Assembly (NCBI GenBank): GCA_965279315.1
Contig: OZ257145.1
Location: 1,922,001 to 1,986,000 of the forward strand
From: JAPWJZ01 sp965279315
GTDB taxonomy: Bacteria; Pseudomonadota; Alphaproteobacteria; Micavibrionales; UBA2020
Direction of reading: 5' to 3'
DNA length: 64,000 nt
The notes under the pieces were generated by a model, which worked only from the letters and a program-made list of their open reading frames with translations, searched no databases and was not told the DNA's origin. Below are positions 58,337 through 64,000 of the stretch, piece by piece; position 1 is the stretch's first letter; every line of letters begins with the position of its first letter. A program made the position numbers and the translations under genes.

Positions 58337-59556
58337 CCGACTCCCTCCTCCCCATGCCCGTCGTCGAAGTGCCGTCGGCTGTCCGCCTCAACGAACAATC
58401 GGTGCGGAAACTGCGCATGGGTTATCCTTGGGTATTCCGGTCGGAAGTCATCAATGCCAAGGCGGCGGATAACATCCCGCCCGGCACAATCGTCGATTTC
58501 ACGCGCGACAAGGGCGATTTCGTGGCGCGCGGGTATTACAACCCGAAGCCCCAGCTGGTCGGCCGCATCCTGACGCTGAAACAGGAAGAAAAGGTCGAGA
58601 AATTCTTCATCCACCACTACATCGAAAACGCGATCGTCTATCGTGACAAGCTTTTCGGCCAGCCCTATTACCGCCTGATCCACGCGGAAAGCGACGGGCT
58701 GCCCGGCTTGATCGTCGACCGTTTCGGCGATGTGATCGTGGCGCAGGTGAACACCGCCGGCATGGAAAAATTGTGGCCGCATGTGGAGGCCGCGCTGAAA
58801 TCGCTGCTGAAGCCCCGCGCCATCGTCCTGCGCAACGACAGCAACGCGCGCGAAACCGAAGGCCTCGAAAAATTCGTGAAAGTCATCCACGGCGAGCTTG
58901 GCGACAAGCTGGTCGAGGTGCATGACGGCGCGGCGAAATTCTACGCGAATGTGCTGGAGGGCCAGAAAACCGGATGGTTCTTCGACCAGCGCGAAAACCG
59001 CCGCTGGGTGTCGCAACTGACGCGCGACGGCTCGCTGCTCGACGTGTTCTGCCACACCGGCGGTTTCGGCATCATGGCGGCGCGCAACGGGGCGCAGAGC
59101 GTGACCTTTGTCGACAGTTCTTCCGATGCGCTGGCGATGGTCGAAAAAAACGCGGCGCTGAACGATGTTGCGGCGAAATGCCAGACGGTCGAGGGCGCTG
59201 CCTTCGACGTCATGGAGAAAATGGCGCATCTGGGCCGCAAGTTCGATGTCGTCTGCGTCGATCCGCCCGCCTTCATCAAGTCGCGCAAGGATCACGGCCC
59301 CGGCATGAAGGGCTACCAGAAACTCGCGCGCCTTGCGATCCCGCTGGTGGAACGCGCGGGCTTCCTGTTCTTCGCATCGTGTTCGCACCATGCGGAAACG
59401 TATGAGCTGATCGACACCGTTTCGGGCGCGCTGCAGAAATCGGGCCGCCCGTTCCAGCTGATCAAGGTGGCGGGGGCGAGCGCCGATCATCCGGTGCATC
59501 CCATGCTGCCGGAATCGGGCTATCTCAAGGCCTTAACCTTTAGATTCCTTGATTAA
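58333..59556 (+). CDS. rlmI: RlmI-like 23S rRNA (cytosine-C5) methyltransferase
   Basis: The protein has 407 residues from the ATG at 58333. A PUA-like N-terminal domain (RKLRMGYPWVFRSEVINAK) is followed by the EEHEAD-type domain (YENAIVYRDKLFGQPYYRLIHAESDGLPGLIVDRFGDV, read approximately). The SAM domain has VFCHTGGFGIMAARNGA, VVCVDPPAFIKSRKDH and LFFASCSHHAE with the catalytic Cys. The translational overlap with the sirtuin gene is a close pairing. Confidence 0.85.
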   Translation: MTDSLLPMPVVEVPSAVRLNEQSVRKLRMGYPWVFRSEVINAKAADNIPPGTIVDFTRDKGDFVARGYYNPKPQLVGRILTLKQEEKVEKFFIHHYIENAIVYRDKLFGQPYYRLIHAESDGLPGLIVDRFGDVIVAQVNTAGMEKLWPHVEAALKSLLKPRAIVLRNDSNARETEGLEKFVKVIHGELGDKLVEVHDGAAKFYANVLEGQKTGWFFDQRENRRWVSQLTRDGSLLDVFCHTGGFGIMAARNGAQSVTFVDSSSDALAMVEKNAALNDVAAKCQTVEGAAFDVMEKMAHLGRKFDVVCVDPPAFIKSRKDHGPGMKGYQKLARLAIPLVERAGFLFFASCSHHAETYELIDTVSGALQKSGRPFQLIKVAGASADHPVHPMLPESGYLKALTFRFLD

Positions 59557-59568
59557 TTCCGGCTGTAT

Positions 59569-59597
59569 TTGACATAACTTTCGGGCTTTGTTATATT
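59569..59597 (+). promoter_or_regulatory. Sigma-70 promoter of the repeat-protein operon
   Basis: TTGACA (59569-59574), 17 bases, TATATT (59592-59597): a near-consensus promoter, about 115 bases upstream of the ATG at 59711. Confidence 0.8.
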
Positions 59598-59710
59598 ATT
59601 TGCCATGCCCCGTGCCACTACCGCTGCGCGATTTTAACGTGTTTCTCGCACAGCCTTACCCCGCACCCGGATAAAACAGCCAGTTTTGTTTTTGTAACGG
59701 GAGAATTTGT

Positions 59711-59998
59711 ATGTCGAAAGCAGCCAGCTTATTGCTTGCCGGATTTGCCGTTGTGACCGCCATCGGCGGCGCGAATTTGTGGGAGGCGGCGGAGGCCACC
59801 AACGCCAAGGCGACGCTCAAGAACGAAGGCTACACAGATGTGGAGGTCACGCGGGGCGCGCGCTTCAGGACTTCTGCGCCGATTTTCACCTTATATGCAG
59901 CGCCGTTCAAGGCGCGCGACGCCGACGGCAAAGAGGTAAAGGGCGAAGTCACCCGCAACCTCGGCAAGCCGGTCGCCTTCCAGCTGAAGGCAGGGTAA
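59711..59998 (+). CDS. Small exported hypothetical protein, first gene of repeat-protein operon
   Basis: The protein has 95 residues. An N-terminal signal or anchor (AASLLLAGFAVVTAIGGANLWEAAEA) is followed by a beta-rich part (VEVTRGARFRTSAPIFTLYAAPFKARDADGKEVKGEV). It lies 7 bases before the next gene under a near-consensus promoter. Function unknown; its position suggests a role related to the repeat proteins. Confidence 0.65.
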   Translation: MSKAASLLLAGFAVVTAIGGANLWEAAEATNAKATLKNEGYTDVEVTRGARFRTSAPIFTLYAAPFKARDADGKEVKGEVTRNLGKPVAFQLKAG

Positions 59999-60005
59999 TG
60001 CAGCC

Positions 60006-60440
60006 ATGACGTCACCGCTTGAAAAAATAATGGATGCCATCCACCGCGACCCCAGCGATGCCGGCAGCGTTGCGGATTTTTTCAACGCGGCGTCCGCCTT
60101 CCCCAAGGAAGATTACGACGACGCCACGCATGAACTGAAACGTCGCTATGCCGAGGAATATATCCCCGAAGCCGTCCGCCGCGTAGAACAAACCGAAAGC
60201 ATGTCCGAAGTCGCATACCTCAACGGCGTAGAGGAACATAACAGCGCGCTCAACAACGCCACCTCGTTCTTCCACCGCAACCCGCACCTGAAAGGGCAGG
60301 TGCCGCAGGTGATCGTGGAACATCACGCGGAAATGCTGCGCCATACCGTTTCTGAAATCACCGCAACCGCCGGAAAGCTGGATGGGCATCTGGTTGCGCC
60401 GCAAACCGCGTCGTTCCGCCGCAACAAGGCGGAAATGTAA
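60006..60440 (+). CDS. Short member of the APKTASF-tail family (no repeats)
   Basis: The protein has 144 residues. The N-terminal helical module (KIMDAIHRDPSDAGSVADFF, then YDDATHELKRRYAEEYIPEAVRR) matches those of the proteins at 60440 (GIFDALDKMPGDTQLMEKLA, MRRYNQEFIPEVRRR) and 62082. The C-terminus VAPQTASFRRNKAEM carries the same tail motif as the other members. It has no repeat domain. The stop overlaps the next start by one base. Confidence 0.65.
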   Translation: MTSPLEKIMDAIHRDPSDAGSVADFFNAASAFPKEDYDDATHELKRRYAEEYIPEAVRRVEQTESMSEVAYLNGVEEHNSALNNATSFFHRNPHLKGQVPQVIVEHHAEMLRHTVSEITATAGKLDGHLVAPQTASFRRNKAEM

Positions 60441-61480
60441 TGGCGGCGGTGATGCACATTCAGGGCGATATCGGCGACTGGCTGGAGATGCGCGTTGCGG
60501 CTGAAAGCGAGCCCTTCGCAACCGGTCAGGAAATCGCCGACAAGGCCGATAAAATTCAAGGCATTTTTGACGCGCTGGATAAAATGCCCGGCGATACGCA
60601 GCTGATGGAGAAGCTGGCGGCGGAAATCGGCTCCCGGCCCGTGCCCGGCGGCGTGGCGTACCAGGCCGCGCAGGAAATGATGCGCCGGTATAACCAGGAA
60701 TTCATTCCTGAAGTGCGCCGTCGCCGGCCCGTGACGGCGATGGTAGAATTGGATAACGAGATTCTCAAGCGCGCACGCGAGCTGCTGCGCACGCGAACGG
60801 AAGTGAATGGCCCGACGGAAACGCAGCCGGTTGCGCCCGGCAGCCCCGAAAATAACCTGCGCCTCAACGACATCCCCTATCGCCGCCGCGCGGGCGAGGT
60901 GATCGTGATGGGCGATGTCGATTTCAACGACCGCGAGATGCTGCCCGACCTGACGGGCGTGATCGTGAACGGCGGCTATTACATGTTCAACGTGCCCGCG
61001 AAAAACCTGTTCGGCACGCCCAAATATGTCGGCGGCAATTTTTTCTGCGCCGATAACGGCCTTGAAACGCTGGAGGGCGCAACGCCCGATATCGGCGGCG
61101 GTTTCAGCTGCAAGGACAACAACCTGAAAGACCTGCGCCACGGCCCGAAAAACGTCGGCGCCGATTATATCGTCGAGAATAACAAGCTGGAGACTGTCGA
61201 AGGCGCACCGGAAAACCTGACCGGCATCTTTAACATCGCCGGCAACCCCGGCATCCGCGATTTCGAACATGCGCCGAAAACTTTCCGCGAATTGCGCAGC
61301 GACTACGGCGTTTTCGCCAGCTGGGATGATGTGCCGACGCATCTGCTGCAATCCGAAGAAAAAGTCCTGCGCATCGCCCATGAATTCCGCGAACAGGTAA
61401 AGGCCGTGGTGCGCGAAACCGGCACGCTGTCGCGGCCCGTCTCCGCACCCAAAACCGCGTCATTCGCGAGGAAATCATGA
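60440..61480 (+). CDS. Repeat protein with N-terminal helical module and APKTASF tail
   Basis: The protein has 346 residues. N-terminal helical module (1-110), then a block DVDFNDREMLPDLTGVIVNG, then about five repeats of 20 residues of the type G-x-P-x-x-VGGxFxCxxNxLxxL (CADNGLETLEGATPDIGG, CKDNNLKDLRHGPKNVGA, VENNKLETVEGAPENLTG). A cap FRELRSDYGVFASWDDVP and a helical end finish in SAPKTASFARKS. The repeats resemble degenerate leucine-rich repeats. It overlaps the next gene by 4 bases. Confidence 0.7.
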   Translation: MAAVMHIQGDIGDWLEMRVAAESEPFATGQEIADKADKIQGIFDALDKMPGDTQLMEKLAAEIGSRPVPGGVAYQAAQEMMRRYNQEFIPEVRRRRPVTAMVELDNEILKRARELLRTRTEVNGPTETQPVAPGSPENNLRLNDIPYRRRAGEVIVMGDVDFNDREMLPDLTGVIVNGGYYMFNVPAKNLFGTPKYVGGNFFCADNGLETLEGATPDIGGGFSCKDNNLKDLRHGPKNVGADYIVENNKLETVEGAPENLTGIFNIAGNPGIRDFEHAPKTFRELRSDYGVFASWDDVPTHLLQSEEKVLRIAHEFREQVKAVVRETGTLSRPVSAPKTASFARKS

Positions 61481-62085
61481 GTCGTCTTTCTGATGCGTTC
61501 AACACTGTCGCGGTGCAGGAAGACCCGTCGGAAGCGGCGCTGAAGCAGCTGAACGTGATTTATACGCGCCGCGACGACGGCAGGCTTCTGGTCGAGACCT
61601 CGCTTGATTTCCGCGGCTTGGCCATGAAGGAGCTGCCTGACCTCTCGAACGTGGTGGTCGAGGGCAATTTCATGTTTGGCATGAATGAACTGACCAGCCT
61701 GAAAGGTGCGCCCTATAGCGTGTCGGGTGATTTCCGCGGTGCCCTGAACCGCGTGAAGGATCTGCAGTACATGCCGCGCCATATCGGCGGCATCGCCGAT
61801 ATATCCGCCAATCGCCTGCGCAGCCTGAAAGGCGCGGATGGTGCCGAGGTTGGTGTGCTGAACGTGACGGGAAATCCCGGCCTGAAAGACCTCGAAAACC
61901 CGCCCAAATTTTTCACCGAGTTGCAATCCGATTTCGGCACGTACCGGACAGCGGATGATATCCCCGCGCATCTGCGCGTATCAGAAACCACGCGCGCCAG
62001 AATCCGCGACACCGCGAACAGCCTGACCGGCCTGACCCGCGCTGTTATCGCGCCGAAAACCGCCTCATTCCGCAGGAAATCATGA
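61477..62085 (+). CDS. Repeat protein, APKTASF-tail family, short form
   Basis: The protein has 202 residues and lacks the long helical module. It starts almost directly in the conserved block (SLDFRGLAMKELPDLSNVVVEG), then repeats (MNELTSLKGAPYSVSGDFRG, LNRVKDLQYMPRHIGG, ANRLRSLKGA), the cap FFTELQSDFGTYRTADDIP and the tail IAPKTASFRRKS. It overlaps both neighbours by 4 bases (ATGA). Confidence 0.7.
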   Translation: MSRLSDAFNTVAVQEDPSEAALKQLNVIYTRRDDGRLLVETSLDFRGLAMKELPDLSNVVVEGNFMFGMNELTSLKGAPYSVSGDFRGALNRVKDLQYMPRHIGGIADISANRLRSLKGADGAEVGVLNVTGNPGLKDLENPPKFFTELQSDFGTYRTADDIPAHLRVSETTRARIRDTANSLTGLTRAVIAPKTASFRRKS

Positions 62086-63050
62086 TCCTGAAACCGCTCA
62101 GCGAATGGGACGCGATGGCGCAGGACAGGATTGCGCTGCTGAACGCGCTGACGCCTGTCGTCAACGATGTGATGACGATGCCCGCGAATACGGCGGTGGT
62201 TGAAAAATTCACGGCAATGCTGGCGGCGCAGGGCGATCATCCCGCCGACCTGTTCCGCGCGGAAGTCGCCCATATCATTTTCGAATACGACGCCAATTTC
62301 CTGCCCAATGCCGCGCGCAACGACCGCCCCGCGCTGGAACGCCACCGCCAGGTTTTCGCGGAACTTGCCGCAAATCTGGAACCTGCGGAAGTTTTACCGC
62401 CGCAGCAGTCGGAAGCGGAACTGCGCAGCCTCGGCATCAAGTTTTCGCGCCGCGCCGACGGCATGCTGGAGGTGGCGGACAAGATTGATTTGACGGGCAA
62501 GAATCTCGGCACGCTGCCCGACCTGTCGAATGTCGTTGTGCTGGGCGATTTTTCGGCGGGCGGGAATGACCTGAAAAATATCATCGGCGCGCCGCCCTTT
62601 GTCGGCGGCACGGCGACTTTCGCCGGAAATGTCATCAAGTCGCTCGCGGAGGGGCCGCAATATGTCGGCGTGGATTTTGTCGTCAGCTCTAACAACTTGA
62701 ACGACCTGCATGGCAGCCCGCTTTATGTCGGCCGCGATTACGAGGCGCGGCAGAACCTGCTGACGACGCTTGCGGGCACGCAGCCCGAACTGAACGGCGT
62801 GCTGAGCCTGAAAGGCAATTTCCGGCTGGTGAGTTTCGAGCACGGCCCGCGCGTGTTCGAGGAAATGCGCACCGAATTCGGCGATTTCAAGACATGGGAC
62901 GACATCCCCGAAAACCTCCGCATCTCGCAGGCGACACGCGACAAACTGGCGCAGGATTTCCGCGAGATGATGGACGGCGTGGCGAAACATACCGGCGTTC
63001 TGTCGCGCGCGGTTGCTGCGCCGAAAACCGCGCGGTTTACGCGGAAGTAA
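62082..63050 (+). CDS. Repeat protein with N-terminal helical module and APKTARF tail
   Basis: The protein has 322 residues: helical module (DVMTMPANTAVVEKFTAML, FEYDANFLPNAARND), conserved block KIDLTGKNLGTLPDLSNVVV, repeats (GNDLKNIIGAPPFVGG, NVIKSLAEGPQYVGV, SNNLNDLHGSPLYVGR, QNLLTTLAGTQPELNG), cap FEEMRTEFGDFKTWDDIP and tail AAPKTARFTRK. It is the last gene of the operon, with the stop 3 bases from the convergent gene. Confidence 0.7.
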   Translation: MILKPLSEWDAMAQDRIALLNALTPVVNDVMTMPANTAVVEKFTAMLAAQGDHPADLFRAEVAHIIFEYDANFLPNAARNDRPALERHRQVFAELAANLEPAEVLPPQQSEAELRSLGIKFSRRADGMLEVADKIDLTGKNLGTLPDLSNVVVLGDFSAGGNDLKNIIGAPPFVGGTATFAGNVIKSLAEGPQYVGVDFVVSSNNLNDLHGSPLYVGRDYEARQNLLTTLAGTQPELNGVLSLKGNFRLVSFEHGPRVFEEMRTEFGDFKTWDDIPENLRISQATRDKLAQDFREMMDGVAKHTGVLSRAVAAPKTARFTRK

Positions 63051-63052
63051 TT

Positions 63053-63313
63053 CTAGCGGCGCGGCAGGATCGAGGTGTTGATCCCGCGCCGGAATTTATC
63101 AATCACCTGCTCCAGCGTCTTGCCGCCCGCCATCGCATTGTCGATATGCGCGAAGAACGCGTCGTCCTGCAGCCATGATGCGGCAAGCGCGCGGCGGGTG
63201 ACGGGCGCGCCCGTTTCCGTTACGATCCCCGGCACAACTTCATCGGCATAAGGCGATGTCGCAACGGCAGCGTTGAAGGCGTCGGTGATGGTTTTGCGGG
63301 TTTCGGGTTTCAT
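63053..63313 (-). CDS. Small helical hypothetical protein
   Basis: The protein has 86 residues: KPETRKTITDAFNAAVATSPYADEVVPGIV, then PVTRRALAASWLQDDAFFAHIDNAMAGGKTLEQVIDKFRRG. Predicted mostly helical and soluble. It lies 9 bases downstream of the ankyrin gene and may be its partner. Not recognised. Confidence 0.6.
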   Translation of the reverse strand: MKPETRKTITDAFNAAVATSPYADEVVPGIVTETGAPVTRRALAASWLQDDAFFAHIDNAMAGGKTLEQVIDKFRRGINTSILPRR

Positions 63314-63322
63314 GTGAATGCC

Positions 63323-63970
63323 TTATTTGCGCAGGTTCAGGCCGGGGCGTTTTTTGCGGTCGTCGCGCAGCTGGCCTTGCGTATTTGCGGCCTTCGCCTG
63401 ACGCTGCTTTTCATGCGTGCCGGCGTATTTGTTGAACATCGCCGTCACGCGCGCCTTTTCGTCCGCTGTTTTGCGGCCATCGGTTGCGATATCGAGCGAG
63501 GTTTTTCCTTGCGCGTCGGGTGCGGTGAAATCGGCGCCAGCCTCCAGCATTTGCAGCATGATGCCGGGCGCATTTGACGACAGCCAGCCGCGCGCCGCCA
63601 CATGCAGCGGCGTCTGGCCTGCGTTGTTTTTGATGTCGAGGCGCGGCTTGGCGGCCAGCAGGATTTTCGCGACCTTGTCGTCGCCCCCGATGGTGCTGGC
63701 CGCGATGCGGTGCAGCGGCGTGTTGCCGTCGCGGTCGCCGATATTGATGTCTGCGCCTGCGGCCAGCAGCGCCTCGATGCAATCCTTGCGCTCCTGCCAG
63801 GTGCCGCCGATCAGGCGGCCGAGGGGCGATGCGTTTTTGTCGCCGGATAATGTGTTGGGGTTCGCGCCAAGGCGCAAGGCCTCCTGCAGCCCCTCCAGCG
63901 AATAATTGCCGATTGCGGCAATCAGCCGCTGGTCGAGCGCGGCTTGTTCGGCGGCGGTGCGGCCTGCCAT
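63323..63970 (-). CDS. Ankyrin-repeat protein
   Basis: The protein has 215 residues with four to five ankyrin repeats: LEGLQEALRLGANPNTLSGDKNASPLGRL, IEALLAAGADINIGDRDGNTPLHRIA, AKILLAAKPRLDIKNNAGQTPLHVAARG, MLQMLEAGADFTAPDAQGKTSLDIA. The C-terminus is basic (RDDRKKRPGLNLRK). No signal peptide or membrane helix. It is convergent with the repeat-protein operon. Confidence 0.85.
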   Translation of the reverse strand: MAGRTAAEQAALDQRLIAAIGNYSLEGLQEALRLGANPNTLSGDKNASPLGRLIGGTWQERKDCIEALLAAGADINIGDRDGNTPLHRIAASTIGGDDKVAKILLAAKPRLDIKNNAGQTPLHVAARGWLSSNAPGIMLQMLEAGADFTAPDAQGKTSLDIATDGRKTADEKARVTAMFNKYAGTHEKQRQAKAANTQGQLRDDRKKRPGLNLRK

Positions 63971-63972
63971 GA

Positions 63973-63999
63973 TTAACGCTTCGGCGCGTTTTTCAGGTA
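63973..63999 (-). CDS. C-terminal end of a gene continuing beyond the window
   Basis: On the minus strand the frame YLKNAPKR ends at TAA (63973-63975), two bases before the ankyrin ATG. Only eight codons are visible. The spacing fits a co-transcribed upstream gene. Confidence 0.35.
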   Translation of the reverse strand, partial: YLKNAPKR

Positions 64000-64000
64000 G

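Overview
The window looks like one contig of an alphaproteobacterium with roughly 55-60 % GC. Three things point there: a CckA-type hybrid kinase, a sigma-54 promoter and a perfect CtrA box (TTAA-N7-TTAAC) upstream of flgB, and the dapA-smpB, ubiG and NDUFAF5-like housekeeping genes. A Micavibrio-like or Rhodospirillales-like lineage is possible, but the sequence alone does not settle it. The DNA is peppered with short palindromic repeats (GTCATCCCCGC-type ends and relatives), which are described individually.

Region 1 (1-8680) is an accessory island. It opens with the 3' end of a Ro60/TROVE gene, a small HTH gene and rtcB (RNA ligase). These are followed by hen1 and pnkp, the bacterial end-methylating RNA repair pair. 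Two RNA repair systems and an RNA-quality-control ring protein therefore share one strand. A tRNA array of eight CCA-encoding tRNAs follows, split into two blocks of four. Each block is preceded by a near-identical cassette: a promoter, a 27-codon ORF that appears leaderless, and an intrinsic terminator. Three of the tRNAs are structurally odd. A roughly 110-nt structured RNA candidate ends the array. Next come a gene behind two tandem 10-bp palindromic operators and a serine-recombinase remnant. The island ends at the 3' end of an ordinary tRNA-Asn (8681-8755), the usual kind of integration site. This is the strongest candidate for an undescribed system.

Region 2 (8860-32860) is chromosomal backbone with insertions. 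It carries a lipid kinase, an RsbU/STAS partner-switching pair, a lytic transglycosylase, dapA, smpB, a class D beta-lactamase-like gene, recA, a PDZ protein, deoC and a heme-binding protein. An AT-rich patch at 22.8-25.2 kb holds orphan lipoprotein-type genes. The cckA operon includes a receiver-only protein and a membrane-anchored P-loop kinase.

Region 3 (33011-41463) is a flagellar gene cluster: flhB, fliR, fliQ, fliE, flgC and flgB on the minus strand, and an FlhB-tail protein, fliO and fliP on the plus strand. It is interrupted by a BRCT protein and a type II NADH dehydrogenase. fliP carries an in-frame 81-bp palindromic element.

Region 4 (41528-64000) mixes RcnB-like, MFS, ankyrin, msrA, comF, methyltransferase, ubiG, sirtuin and RlmI-like genes. 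A small GIY-YIG nuclease gene sits between 31-bp covarying inverted repeats, which suggests it is the mobilising enzyme of the palindromic repeat family. The window closes with a four-gene, start-stop-overlapping operon of repeat proteins that share an N-terminal helical module and an APKTASF-type C-terminal tail, followed by ankyrin genes.
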